64,000 bases of DNA from Humulus lupulus (Eukaryota; Streptophyta; Magnoliopsida; Rosales; Cannabaceae), in assembly GCF_963169125.1 (NCBI RefSeq), contig NC_084795.1:277584122-277648121 (forward strand), given 5' to 3'. How positions within the stretch are numbered: the stretch's first letter is position 1; every line of letters starts with the position of its first letter. The notes under the pieces were generated by a model. The model was not told the origin of the DNA. It was given only the letters and a program-made list of their open reading frames with translations, and made no database searches. The translations under genes were made by a program, and so were the position numbers. Shown piece by piece: positions 1 to 10,283 of the stretch.

Positions 1-1648
1 GAAGCCCGAGGCTAGTTCCTCGGAGGTGACCAGTTGACTTATAGTCTTCGTTCTTGGTTATATATGAGCTGAAAGAGTTCAGTGCTGCGTATCTCCCAAG
101 AGAGATTCAGATATGAGGTATATGTCTCAAGGTTATTATACGAGGGGCTTGAGACATTAGTGCGTGTTGGGAATGAATTAGAAACTTCTAAAAGAAGAAT
201 TGGAATACAAGTGATAAAGGGGTTCGTAGTGAAAATGATTGAGCTTGTTATGTGAGAGCTTTGACATGAGCCTAAGTGGGAGTTAATTCGTTTGACATGG
301 GACAACCATGGATTGTAGGGGATATCACTTGAAGTCTATTAGTTGGACTGAATGGAAAACTGAGTTGGTCAGTAGGGATTCAGATGGGTATGTAAGGAAT
401 GGTTTGGCACGCTTCAGGAGTTTGCTTTGGATAGATTTGGTATCGAGGACATTATGAAGAATGGTATTAGTTTGGTAGAGAGAATTATTGGTTCAGTTGA
501 AGAAGTATTTGGCTTAGGAATGAATTAGACGGAACATCGTATCGTGGGATTCGTTGACATCGCCTATTAAGGATGAAGAGTTTAAATGCCCGACTACAAG
601 ACAGGACAATGTCTTCAGGAATTGATCTTCGATCTGGTTATTACCAGCTGATGATCAAGGAAAGAGACATTTCATGAATTATTACTTGTTCCAAGTGGGG
701 TGTGATGGATTATTAGTAAATGATCTTAACTGGCTTATGCTTCAACAACACAGGTAAGTTCGACAAGCAGAGAGTACATGAACAATAAATGAGGCACATT
801 CAGGTTCATTAGCGATGTGTTGGATTACTCCTCAGTTAGAAGCAGAATGTGGACGATTACTACACTAATGATACTAAGACTGGAGAAGTAGGATCACAGG
901 TAAGGTTCCAAGAGGTGCAAGCTTCGGTTTCTCCAAGAGTATTCAAGGTCACGCTGCAGGAAGAAAAGGGATCAAGTATGAAGAGATTCAATCAGAAGCC
1001 ACAAAGAAATTATTGAAGAACGCTTGAGGGATAAGAAGCACAATGAGACCGGTGGACATGTCATCTGCTACCTGAAGTATCTTCGAAGACAACTACACCA
1101 GAGATTGGATGGCGGAAGAATTTAAAGTTAGACTGAATGGACAACTTTGTATCAGATTTTCAGAAGACAGAATAAGGATTGGTTAGCACCCTGTGGTATA
1201 GGAATCTGTGTGTAATGGATGGATACGGAAGGGTAATGTGGAGGACCTTGTTTTTGTTTAAAACATTAACTATAAGTGGTGCGTCAAAGGCTGAGACGCG
1301 CCCGTATATAGACTGAAAGGATGATGGTTATGCTTCACGGTAGGTGAAAGAATGAGAACATGGCCAGTATACGTGGAATATTAAGTTAACGATGAATGTA
1401 TGGCGTAAGGGGTTTGAGCGCTTAGTCTTTTGTAGAAGAATAACCCTGAGACCAAGATCCAATGAGACTTAATGGGCGATCATGTTAGAAACCCTTGACT
1501 GTACAAGAGAAAAATAATTCGGAAGCTGACCTCTTACTTGGGAAAGTCTGTGCTAGTTGGATAGGACACCACGGATTACAGTAAGGTCAGACAAGGTAAC
1601 GATTGAGATTGATATAACACTTGTGATTGGTTATGGACAGATATATAT
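1..1648 (+). mobile_element. Decayed Ty3/gypsy remnant
   Basis: No long reading frame survives. At 612-671 a short plus-strand stretch reads SSGIDLRSGYYQLMIK, which resembles the gypsy reverse transcriptase motif around IDLRSGYHQL and is followed at once by a stop. Scattered neighbouring words look like eroded pol sequence, but I could not chain them into one frame. I see no LTR pair, primer-binding site or target duplication. The clade is not assignable, though a chromovirus is plausible. Past about 700 nothing can be annotated with confidence. Confidence 0.4.
612..671 (+). pseudogene. Reverse transcriptase relic (IDLRSGY motif)
   Basis: A 20-codon relic containing GIDLRSGYYQL, the conserved block in gypsy reverse transcriptases just after the first catalytic region. 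The frame closes at TGA immediately after the motif. It is only a molecular fossil; the rest of the polymerase is not recognisable around it. Confidence 0.5.
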
Positions 1649-2016
1649 TGTGACAGTCAGAATCCCGTGATCCGTAAGGGGAAAGACCGGGTAAGCTGTG
1701 CAATCCCACACTGCCTGGGGAAGGTGTGTAATGATTCTAAGACTGTGTAGGTATGGGACTACATAGTTGAAGAGGCTTAAATGGATTAATGGGTACTACC
1801 TATATCAGGAAGGTGCATCTTCTTTTCGGTAGCCCATCACTTGAGAACTCCATGGTTAAGCGTGCTTGGCCTGGAGTAATCTAGGGATGGGTGACCTCCT
1901 GGGAAGTTTTCCCAGGAAGTGTGCGAGTGAGGACAAAGCAGGCTGGAAAGACTTGTCTTGGTTTGTAGGGCCAGTCGTCATTCCAGAAAGCAGCCATAGT
2001 GACGTGGGGCGTCACA
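1649..2016 (+). repeat. Cassandra 5' LTR
   Basis: 368-bp long terminal repeat with TGTGAC/GTCACA ends, nearly identical to the copy at 2089-2456. It contains the 5S-like block at about 1811-1920. A few base differences from the second copy are visible (for example agcccatc versus atcccatc near the 5S start), indicating a fairly young insertion. Confidence 0.92.
1811..1920 (+). other. 5S rRNA-derived segment with Pol III boxes (5' LTR)
   Basis: The block aligns by eye with plant 5S rRNA from CCCATCA through GTGACCTCCTGGGAAGT. The internal RNA polymerase III promoter parts are preserved: box A as GGTTAAGCGTGCTTGG (1854-1869), the intermediate element as AGGGATGG (1883-1890) and box C as GTGACCTCCTGGGAAGT (1891-1907). 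The 5' stem and the 3' end are diverged. This is a domesticated promoter module inside an LTR, not a functional 5S gene. Confidence 0.88.
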
Positions 2017-2019
2017 TAA

Positions 2020-2031
2020 TGGTATCAGAGC
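2020..2031 (+). promoter_or_regulatory. Cassandra primer-binding site
   Basis: TGGTATCAGAGC, complementary to the 3' end of plant initiator methionine tRNA, starts 3 bases after the 5' LTR. It fixes the LTR end and the element's orientation. Confidence 0.93.
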
Positions 2032-2073
2032 CTTGACCCAGCCGGAAGTGTGGCCGACGGGGACGTCGGGCCC

Positions 2074-2088
2074 GTAAGGGGGGGTGAT
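2074..2088 (+). promoter_or_regulatory. Cassandra polypurine tract
   Basis: The purine-rich stretch GTAAGGGGGGGTGAT lies directly before the 3' LTR start at 2089. This is where plus-strand DNA synthesis would be primed. Confidence 0.8.
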
Positions 2089-2456
2089 TGTGACAGTCAG
2101 AATCCCGTGATCCGTAAGGGGAAAGACCGGGTAAGCTGTGCAATCCCACACTGCCTGGGGAAGGTGTGTAATGATTCTAAGACTGTGTAGGTATGGGACT
2201 ACACAGTTGAAGAGGCTTAAATGGATTGATGGGTACTACCTATATCAGGAAGGTGCATCTTCTTTTCGGTATCCCATCACTTGAGAACTCCATGGTTAAG
2301 CGTGCTTGGCCTGGAGTAATCTAGGGATGGGTGACCTCCTGGGAAGTTTTCCCAGGAAGTGTGCGAGTGAGGACAAAGCACGCTGGAAAGACTTGTCTTG
2401 GTTTGTAGGGCCAGTCGTCATTCCAAAAAGCAGCCATAGTGACGTGGGGCGTCACA
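2089..2456 (+). repeat. Cassandra 3' LTR
   Basis: 368-bp direct copy of 1649-2016, ending GTCACA at 2456. Its 5S-like block lies at about 2251-2360 with the same box A, intermediate element and box C spacing. The next bases (acatctgcccccc) belong to the reversed polypurine tract of element A. Confidence 0.92.
2251..2360 (+). other. 5S rRNA-derived segment with Pol III boxes (3' LTR)
   Basis: Second copy of the 5S-like module, 440 bp downstream of the first. Box A at 2294-2309, intermediate element at 2323-2330 and box C at 2331-2347 are unchanged from the first LTR. Confidence 0.86.
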
Positions 2457-2472
2457 ACATCTGCCCCCCAAG
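2457..2472 (-). promoter_or_regulatory. 3' polypurine tract of element A
   Basis: On the minus strand this reads AACTTGGGGGGCAGATGT, with the G6 at 2469-2464. The same context precedes the 3' LTRs of elements B (25250-25255) and C (57947-57952). In A the LTR that should follow is missing; the Cassandra element starts right there. Confidence 0.8.
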
Positions 2473-3342
2473 TTTATTTATTGCGACCAGCAATAAGTAA
2501 ACTTAGGAAACTAACCTTTCGTTTGCCCCACGAAATCTGTCAGAACTGCCCATGTCTTCTCAAAAAACGTGACCAATCTTGTCTAATCAGGTCCTTTCAG
2601 TTTCCCAAAAGTGTGTCTAACGGCTATTCCACTTCCCCATACTTAGAAAAAAGTAACTCATGATTACCTCTTTTATCGTGCCTTGGTCTTCATAAATAAT
2701 CCTCAAGTTACCATTTTTACCTTTTACTTGCCTTTGCTTTCTTGAAGAGCACTGAAGAACTTGCGCCCCAGAGCCCAGAAACTTTCAAACATCTATACTC
2801 GGACGCCCGATAGCTCTCATCTCTGGACTTCAATCTTTACTTGAGTAAGTTTTACGAACTTTCTTGTCATTTTAGTTGCTATTCGAAACTGCCTTATGCG
2901 TGTTTCTATCTCTGAATCCCTTCATGTTCTTGGCCGAAAATATATGGGGATTGTTTGCATGTTGACAGATGATTAATAAGGTAGTGAAATATTGTTTCGT
3001 ATGAGTTAGGAGCCAGTTTGGTAGTCGAGATTGTAGATTTATGGTGTAAAATTGAAGTAAAAATTTGATTTTTAAGCAAGGTGAAAAACTGGGTTTTTCC
3101 CGCCCCTTCGGAGTCGAAAAAGCTTTTTCCCAAAAAACTTTTTCCCAAAAAACTTTTTACTTCCGCTTTTCAACCTATTTTTCAAACTGCTCGTATAGAA
3201 CTTAGTGTTTCTATTAGAATACTGTTGGTCATATACGCGAGCAACGTTATCCCAACTTTCAACATAAGCTTTCAAGATGTGCGTCTTATCTCCTCCTTTC
3301 AAGATCCGTGGGGAGGAGAAAGACCCATCAACGATGACTTAT
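2473..3342 (+). promoter_or_regulatory. Probable promoter and leader of the antisense gene in A
   Basis: There is no convincing coding sequence. By position this corresponds to the upstream region of the antisense gene in element C. A TATA-like CATAAATAAT lies at 2691-2700, and a GTAAGTTT splice-donor-like word at 2845, compatible with an intron in the 5' leader as in C. An AT-rich repeat AAAAAACTTTTTCCC occurs near 3125-3150. Assignment is by synteny; the start of transcription is inferred. Confidence 0.4.
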
Positions 3343-4490
3343 TGTTATATTATTTTATAATATAATGTAAAATTATATTATATAATAATATAATGTTTTA
3401 GATTAAATAAATGTGACAAAGTGTGTCACATATTGTAACATATAATAGAGAGTTACAATATTTAGATATATGAGATATATCCAAATAATGTAACATATTT
3501 GGTGTTACAAATTTGTAACCTCCAAATATTACCCTTTATTGTGTAAATTGTTGTTACACAATATTGAGATGAATTTCATAAAAGCCATATGTGATATGGC
3601 TGTTAGAGATATGATTTTAACTCCAATAATGTGTTTTGGGAGTTACAAAATCATTTGGGAGGGTTTCGAACCGTTTGGAAAAACAGCACAATTTTTGTGC
3701 TGAATTTGGTCAGTGGCCGTGGCCACCAACATTCAGTGGCCGCGGCCTGTGGGTCAGAGACCAGTGGCCGCGGCCACAGGCCAAAAACTGACCAAATTTT
3801 CAGTTTTTTCAATATTTGTTGAACAGCTCAAAAAACCCAAATAACTCCCAAATCTCCTTTTTAATTCCATATTAATCCAATTACAAATTGGTAACAGCCA
3901 TGGGGGTTGGTGGAATTTGAAATTCAAAGGGTGTCTCTAAACTCTATAAATAGGAGCCTATAGCTCACTTGTAAGACACAACTTTTCTATCTACTAGAGC
4001 ACTTGGCTAGAAACACCCTGAGGCTTGATAATTCCACAAAGCTTTTCCAATATCTGCGAGAGATCCCTTAGTGCTTGAGTTAGGGGGAAATAAGCTTTTG
4101 GACAAATGTTTTATACTTTGTTCAAGTTGGTGATCCCTAATCCTCTTCACTTAGGTTGTGTAAGTGAGAGTTTGCTTTTGTTTCTGTTCTTCTTTCTATT
4201 GCATTGTTTTCTACTTATTCTCTTGTTCCTATTACTTGTATTTCTTGTTCAAAGGTTGTAATCTTCTTTTCTTTATTTCAAACATTTTAGTTTACTTGTA
4301 ACATTTTGCTTTGAGTTGTATTTCCACCATTCTCTTCTTCATCATCATCTTCTCCCTTTCTTTGGTTTATTTGTATTTTCAGTTAGAGTTGTAACCTTAT
4401 TTAATCAATCTATATTTACTTGTAATATTATTGCATATAGTTGTAATATTATAATCATTTCCATTGAGGCAAAACAATATTTTCCTAACA
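3343..4490 (+). mobile_element. Solo LTR (1148 bp) inserted in element A
   Basis: Starts TGTTATATT, ends TTTCCTAACA, and is flanked by a perfect 5-bp duplication cttat (3338-3342 and 4491-4495). A TATA box (TATAAATA, 3945-3952) marks plus orientation. No primer-binding site or internal region is present, so this is an LTR left after recombination between LTRs. The superfamily is unclear. An AT-rich first third is followed by a CpG-rich dyad cluster at 3713-3775, described separately. Confidence 0.88.
3713..3775 (+). repeat. Cluster of GGCCGCGGCC palindromes in the solo LTR
   Basis: Three 10-bp palindromes, GGCCGTGGCC (3715-3724), GGCCGCGGCC (3738-3747) and GGCCGCGGCC (3766-3775), have centres 23 and 28 bp apart in an otherwise AT-rich LTR, about 170 bp upstream of its TATA box. 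The same module recurs at 61233-61381. Confidence 0.9.
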
Positions 4491-4596
4491 CTTATTGGCT
4501 CAGCTGCTTGAGGACGAGGAGCGACCGTCATCGCTAATACCTGACATTCCCTTTTCTCGTGCCACTTTAAACACTCCATATGTCCTTATTCAAAAT

Positions 4597-7032
4597 ATGG
4601 CTCGAGCAAAAACTACAGCCTAGAAAAAGAAAACTCCCAATCCTTCAAATCAGCCTGCTCCTCGGGCTGAAATTCCCTCGACCAGTGGTTGAGCAGAAAA
4701 TATTCCTGACCCCAATATCCAAACTCACGCTCAGCCCCGAAATTCCATTCAACTAGATGTTGAGTGGTATGTAGTACCTGAGAGCCGGGTGACAATCAGG
4801 ATGATCGCCAACTATATCAGAATATATGGACTCCTGGGGGTGACATTAGTCTGACCCAACCAAGACCAACGGGCGAACCTGCCCGGAGGCGCCTTCAGCG
4901 CCTGGTCGAGGTACCATATTGAGGCAGGGGCTACCTTGCCTCTTCATTCATTCTTCCAAGGGGTGGCCAACTATTTTGGAGTCGCCCCTTTCCAAATAAC
5001 TCCCAATGGGTATAGAATGTTTGCAGCACTCTATATCCTTTACAGACACAAAAAATGGCCCGTGCCAACTCTTCATGAGGTTAACTATTTGTTCGACCTC
5101 AAATCCAACCCTAACCAAGAAGGTACGAGGTTCTTTCACTTTTGTCACCAGGAGACTGGGCACACCTTCTTGACTGACACCACTCACATATCAAACGTGG
5201 GGAGGTACTACCAGGAGTATTTCATTACGACCGACATGACCGCGAACAAGCTGGCCTTTGTTCAAGGAGGTAAAACCTTTGTATCACTGGCTGTTAATGT
5301 TTATTTAGTGTTTCCTCCACAGTTTCTTAGACTTTTAAAGCTTTTCAGGCCCATGGCTGCGACCAGACCCCACTCCAGACATGGAGTTTAGATCAGCCCT
5401 CTTGGCCAGTATGACTGACATGGAGAAAAGCGTCAAACATCTGGTCACAAAGGCTAACCTTAGGTTGGTCGGCCTTTTGGCCCCTCATCAGGACATGAGG
5501 GAGTCAACATCGGGGAGTGCTACAGGCGGAGAAGTTCCTGAGCAGCACCCGGACGTGGAACAAACTCCTCCGAGGAGGGCCACCGGAGTAACAATCAGGG
5601 AACCTTCCAGCACCCTGCGGGCTGCCGCTCCCCCTGCCCCAAAGGGAAAAGGGAAAAAGAAAGCCACCGAACCCCTCAACGAATCTTCGGACGAGAACGG
5701 TACTGATCTCTCGCTCTTAGATAACTTGCCAATTCCTGTCACTTATTTGATGGGGACGGCAATTTTAAGTACGCTCCAAATTTAGATTCATCATTCTTCA
5801 TGCTAGAGAGTGAGTATAAGACTAGTAGGGTTTATAATGTAGCGACCAGTAATGGTAGCTCGGGTATTTCACTTACAATTTTTTCTGTTTCTTTTCCTGA
5901 CATAACATATTTAATTGTTTATACTGTCTCACTGCTCGAATGTTTGCTTCTGTTTCAGATATGGACTCCAAGTGCGTTTTCGACATATATAGCTCCCCCG
6001 ATGCTCCCGCGGCTCCCTCGAGCAAAAAGAAAGCGAGCAAGAGGCATCCTATGGAAAGTAGTAAAATGCCTCAGGCTAAGAAGCCTCGCACTGCAGGCCT
6101 CCCGGAGGACGGACCCTCAGCCAATACAACACCACCCCCTTCTCCTCACGAGGAACAAACACCCCCTGCTCCTGCCGAGTCGACTCTATCTCCAGCGGCC
6201 CCAACTGACCAGACTCAGCAAGCTGGTCCTGCTTCCACCGGGGGCGACATAACAATTCGTGCCTTCAGATCGGTCAAAGACAAGGTCGCGAAAATTGTGA
6301 AGCACGACCGCTGCCGAGAGGCGATGGCTGCGACTGAGAGAATGGATGTCGACCAGATCCTAACCCGCGCTTTAAATGAATTTGCGAGTGTAAGTTATCT
6401 TTTCCTGTGGAGACGGCTTCTGGTATACTTTACAGTCAGTCTAATCTTTGCTCTGACCGCAGGCATTTCTAACCCTTACCGTCGGCCGGCTACACTCAGG
6501 TACTGTCACCGAGCAGTCTAAATCCTTGGAGCAACAACATGCTGACGAACTCAAAGCTGCCGAAACAAAATATGTTGAATAGCTTGCAGCGGTGCTCGAG
6601 GAGAAGAACAAACTGGCTGAGGAGTTGATGGAGAAGCAAAATGCTCTGGATAAGGCCAACGAGCAGAGAGACAACTTCAAGGATTCTAACCGCGTCAATT
6701 AGCGCGCGGATAAAAATCTCAAAGAGGACTTGGCCGCGAGCAGGCAGGAAACTACAACTTTGGAGGGCCGGGTCGAGGAGCTTGAGAAAGCCAATGCCAG
6801 CAATTTGGAAAGGTACAAGAATGCCACGAGTGAGTGTTTTTATGACTTCTGGAAACACAACCAAGGGGCAGACTTCAACTACCTTCCCGAACGCGCAAGG
6901 CAAGCTGAGATAGCTCGCTGCGCTGCTCGACTGGCAGAGGAGGAGAGGGCAAGAGTACCTGCCTTGCCTGAAATCTCCTTGGCGACTGGCATGGACGAGG
7001 CGGAGAATGAAACTATAGATGTCGTCGATTAG
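4597..7032 (+). pseudogene. Antisense gene of element A (Transposase_28-like, coiled coil)
   Basis: Four exons are predicted in the direction opposite to pol: 4597-5269, 5349-5809, 5959-6389 and 6463-7032. Introns have GT..AG ends at 5270-5348, 5810-5958 and 6390-6462. Exon 1 holds a domain like Pfam Transposase_28 ('putative gypsy type transposon'), seen in LPLHSFFQGVANYFGVAP and ITPNGYRMF. Exons 2-3 are proline- and lysine-rich and of low complexity; exon 4 is a predicted coiled coil ending in a FWKHNQGADFNYL block and an acidic tail. In-frame stops occur at 4621, near 4690, near 4850 and in exon 4, so it is inactive. The copy in element C has the same exon plan. The biochemical function is unknown. 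Confidence 0.72.
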
Positions 7033-7742
7033 GGTACCCCTCAAAATCCTCTGGATTTGTAGTCTGCTATTTCTTTTAATCTTTGAAGTACTCGACCTAC
7101 GGATCGTAATGTAAAGACATTAATTTTTTATTGTTGCATGAGTAGCTATTTTCCTTTTAATCAAACAATTACATCTGAGCAGTTCTGCTCGCGGTGTAAA
7201 GTAATTTGTTTTTGATATTATAACACCTTTTTATTTTATTATAATATCTTGTTCGCATGACCGAACTTAGTATAACACTTTGGTTTGATTTAACAAAATA
7301 CAAAAATTTTGAAAAATACTCTAAGTACCCTAGCATGCTTTCACTTATTTTGCTCATGTGTTTACATACCTTTTAACGATATGCTTTGCTTACTTGTACC
7401 TTATATGCCCCCCAAGTGTTCAAGGAGCTTTAGGTCCTTGGTCACTTGCCTTGACCAGAACCTGTTCGAACATTACTGCTCGTAGTAATATAATTAGAAT
7501 TATAATACAACAAAACAACTCACGTAATGAGCAAATACTTGTAATAAATACAATAATTGGAAAGAAATGATTGGTTGTGCACAGTCCCTTATATTTCTCG
7601 TAATAAATGGACGAAACATGCTTGTATGAGTGATCAATAAGAACTTACACTTATAAGCGATCGATCACATAAAATGACCAATCCTTTTTCAAAACTTGTA
7701 AAAAGTAAAATTAATACAAGCCCATTCTTTAAGAAGAATTGT
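7033..7742. other. Convergent spacer between antisense gene and pol of A
   Basis: AT-rich and non-coding. It contains the internal G6 purine tract on the minus strand (7406-7417) but no tandem array, unlike the same spacer in C. Transcripts of pol and of the antisense gene would both end here. Confidence 0.6.
7406..7417 (-). promoter_or_regulatory. Internal polypurine tract of element A
   Basis: Minus strand ACTTGGGGGGCA, matching the element's own 3' tract (ACTTGGGGGGCAGA at 2470-2458). It lies about 330 bp past the end of pol. The same duplicate occurs in B (28820-28828) and C (53622-53634). Whether it primes DNA synthesis is untested. Confidence 0.65.
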
Positions 7743-8991
7743 TTATTGGTAATACTTGCGCAGGTGTTCTCCATTCTAATAGCGAGGAACGAGATCTCTG
7801 TTTAAGCGTGCAAGCTTATAAGTGCCTGGGTGAAGGACTTCTTCAATCTGGTATGGCCATTCCCAATTAGGTCCGAGTACTCTAGCAGCTTGGTCGTGGG
7901 TATTCAGAAAAACTCTCCGGAGTACAAGATCTCCAACGTTGAACTTTCTTTCGCGCACTTTAGAGTTGAAATACCGGGCGAAATTTTACTGGTACGCAGC
8001 TACTCGGAGTTGGGCTTGTTCACGTTTCTCATCGATCAAGTCCAAGGATTCCATCAATAGCTGGCTGTTCGAATCTTGATCGTACGTTATTCGGCGATGT
8101 GTTGGCGGACCTAACTTAACAGGCAACATAGCTTCATATCCATAAGCCAAAGAGAATGGAGTATGACCCGTTGCTGTTCGGTGGAAAGTTCTTTACGACC
8201 AGAGTACTTCAGGCAATTATTCTGGCCACGCCCCCTTAACTTCTTCTAGCCTTTTCTTCAGTGTATCCTTCAGCATTTTTGTTAACTGCTTCAACTTGTC
8301 CATTTGCTTGGGGATGAGCAACTGAAGAGAAGCTCTTGATAATACCATGTCATTTGCAGAAGTCCGTGAATAAATCACTGTCAAACTGGGTGCCATTATC
8401 CAAGAAAATCTTCCTTGGCAATCTATAACGACAAATGATGTTTTTTATCACAAAATCCAGCACCTTCTTGGTCGTTATGGTTGCAAGCGATTCAGCTTCG
8501 GCCCATTTGGTGAAGTAGTCGATAGCAACCACAACATATTTTACACTGCCTTTTCCCGTGGGTAAAGATCCGATAAGGTCGATCCCCCAAACTGCAAATG
8601 GCCAAGGGCTTTGCATCTGTTTAAGCTCATTGGGGGTTGCTCGCGGGATTTTGGAGAATCTTTGGAATTTATCACACTTTCGCACGAATTCCATCGAGTC
8701 TTCATTCATCGTTGCCCAGAAATATCCTTGCCTTAGGATCTTTTTTAACAAACTCTGCCCCCCAGCGTGGTCTCCACAAAAACCTTTGTGCACCTCTTTC
8801 ATCAATTCTTTGGCTTTCTCTTTTGTAATACATTTGAGGAGTGACATTGAGTATCCCCTTCGGTACAAAATTCCATCGGCCAGGATATGTTTAGTAGCTT
8901 GCCGCTGAAGGCTCCTGGCTTTGTTTCTGTCTGTTGGTAACACATCGTTCGTTAGATACTCTACATATGGTGTCATCCACGTGTCCGCCAT
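7743..8991 (-). pseudogene. Integrase of element A
   Basis: Gypsy integrase with zinc-binding N-terminus, catalytic core and a C-terminal GPNWEWPYQIEEV segment; pol ends at TAA 7745-7743. The core shows WGIDLIGSLP and LDNGTQFD, giving two catalytic aspartates. The HPQANGQVEAVN block with the glutamate lies in another frame near 8290, so there is at least one frameshift. In the zinc site CDKCQRF has become CDKFQRF, losing a ligand cysteine. A stop replaces the tryptophan expected before NGEHLRKYYQ. All three lesions point to a dead enzyme. Confidence 0.85.
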
Positions 8992-9540
8992 CTAGATCAC
9001 CAGAGTGGTCTCTGTTGTTTGGATTCTTGGTACGGATAGTCGCTCGACTGGCACTATGTTCAGAGTATTAGCATCCTTCGCACTTGCCAATTTTTCCAAA
9101 GCGTCCACGTTGGAATTCTGATCGCGAGGCACATGCTGGAGACTATATTTGTCGAACTGAGCTAATAGATCCTTCGTTTTGTTCAGATAGGCAACCATCT
9201 TTAAACCTCGCACCTGGTATTCTCCCAAGACCTGATTCACCACCAGCTGAGAATCACTATAGATGTCAAGCACTTTTATATTCATGTCCCTAGCTAATCG
9301 TAGTCCAGCGAGTAGTGCTTCATACTCGGCCTCATTGTTAGAAGTAGTGAAGTCAAATCTGATTGCACAGTGAAATTGATGCCCCTCCGGTGTTATCAAT
9401 TTCACTCCTGCCCCAGTGTGGGACTCGTTAGAAGAGCCGTCTGTAAATAATTTCCACGTGGGTGCTTGGATTTGACTTTCAGGTTCGTTGAGCTCTTGAA
9501 CCTGCTCACCATTCGTAAGCTCAGTGATTTTCGCAATGAA
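8992..9540 (-). pseudogene. Archaeal-type RNase H (aRH) of element A
   Basis: The second RNase H, found only in some plant gypsy lineages, degrades RNA in RNA-DNA hybrids. Visible motifs in order: LFTDGSSNESHTGAG (first aspartate), NNEAEYEALLAGLRLA (glutamate), YSDSQLVVNQVLGEYQ (aspartate) and PRDQNSNVDALEKLA (aspartate). The four-acid active site is present. It lies between the ordinary RNase H and integrase, as is usual for Tat elements. A stop separates it from the upstream frame. Confidence 0.85.
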
Positions 9541-10262
9541 GTCAGCTAAGGCTTGACTTTTTATCGCTGCTCACGGTAAGTAAGATATGTTGAACTGCCC
9601 GAGTTCGACAGCCCATTTTAGCAATCTACCTGCAGCCTCTGGTTTTTGCAAGACTTGTCGAAGAGGCTGGTTGGTCAAGGCCGTAATTGGATGAGCTTGA
9701 AAGTAAGGTCGTAGCTTCCTAGATGCCAAAACTAGGCAATAGGCTAGTTTCTCGATGGGCGGGTACTGCTGTTCTGCTCCAATCAGCCTTTTGCTTACAT
9801 AGTAGACTGCCTTTTGCACTCCTTCTTCTTCTCTTACTAAGCCGGCACTAGCAGCGTATTCTATGATTGCCAGGTAGATGAACAAAGTTTCTTTATTGAC
9901 CAGATTTGACAGGATGGGTGGTTGCGCCATATGTGTTTTTAGTGCTTGAAAGGCCCGTTCGCACTCCTCAGTCCATTCGAACTTCTTATTGCCTCTAAGT
10001 AGATTGAAGAATGGGACACACTTATCTGTTGACTTTGAAATAAATCTACTAAGAACGGCAATTCTTCTGGTTAAGCTTTGAACATCCTTGACCTTTGCTG
10101 GCGACTTCATATCGATTAGGGCTTTAATTTTATTGGGATTGGCTTCAAGTCCTCTCGAGTTAACTATAAATCCCAAGAACTTCCCTGATCCTACTCCGAA
10201 GGAGCATTTAAGAGGATTTAACTTCATCCAATATTTGTTCAAGACGCTGAAGCACTCCCTAA
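9541..10262 (-). pseudogene. RT thumb and RNase H of element A
   Basis: Begins inside the reverse transcriptase at RECFSVLNKY, after the catalytic YVDD motif, so the polymerase active site is absent. The thumb (GKFLGFIVNSRGLEANPNKI) and RNase H domain (LFIYLAIIEYAASAGLVRE, KRLIGAEQQYPPIEKLAY) follow. A TGA near 9570 interrupts the frame where CGA is likely ancestral. The N-terminal side is joined to chromovirus protease sequence. Because this copy keeps the segment between FISKST and LAQPP, it shows what element C has lost. Confidence 0.85.
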
Positions 10263-10283
10263 TCTGGAAACACATCTAGGAAT

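Larger units (their letters stand above)
1649..2456 (+). mobile_element. Cassandra-type TRIM retrotransposon
   Basis: An 808-bp element made of two 368-bp direct repeats (1649-2016 and 2089-2456) around a 72-bp middle. Each repeat starts TGTGAC and ends GTCACA. The middle opens with TGGTATCAGAGC (2020-2031), the primer-binding site complementary to initiator methionine tRNA, and closes with a purine tract (2074-2088). Each LTR carries a 5S rRNA-like segment, the hallmark of Cassandra TRIMs. The element has no protein-coding capacity and would depend on an autonomous partner. The flanks do not match (tatat before, acatc after), so the expected 5-bp target duplication is missing. Confidence 0.92.
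2457..10262 (-). mobile_element. Tat-clade Ty3/gypsy element A, truncated
   Basis: Minus-strand order: reverse transcriptase thumb, RNase H, archaeal-type RNase H, integrase (10262 to 7743), internal G6 purine tract, non-coding spacer, a gene in the opposite direction (4597-7032), then the 3' polypurine tract at 2457-2472. The second RNase H motif (NNEAEYEALLAGLRLA with SDSQLVVNQVLGEYQ) is diagnostic for the Tat clade. LTRs, gag, protease and the RT catalytic core are absent. The left end abuts Cassandra and the right end joins chromovirus E in mid-gene. A solo LTR (3343-4490) interrupts it. Confidence 0.82.

Noticed and set aside
1811..2360. Two functional 5S rRNA genes
   Set aside because: Both lie inside LTRs with TG..CA ends and a primer-binding site between them; their 5' and 3' stems are diverged and there is no terminator-spacer structure.
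2306..2663. Small ORFs over the Cassandra 3' LTR border
   Set aside because: They read through 5S-derived LTR into a reversed purine tract.
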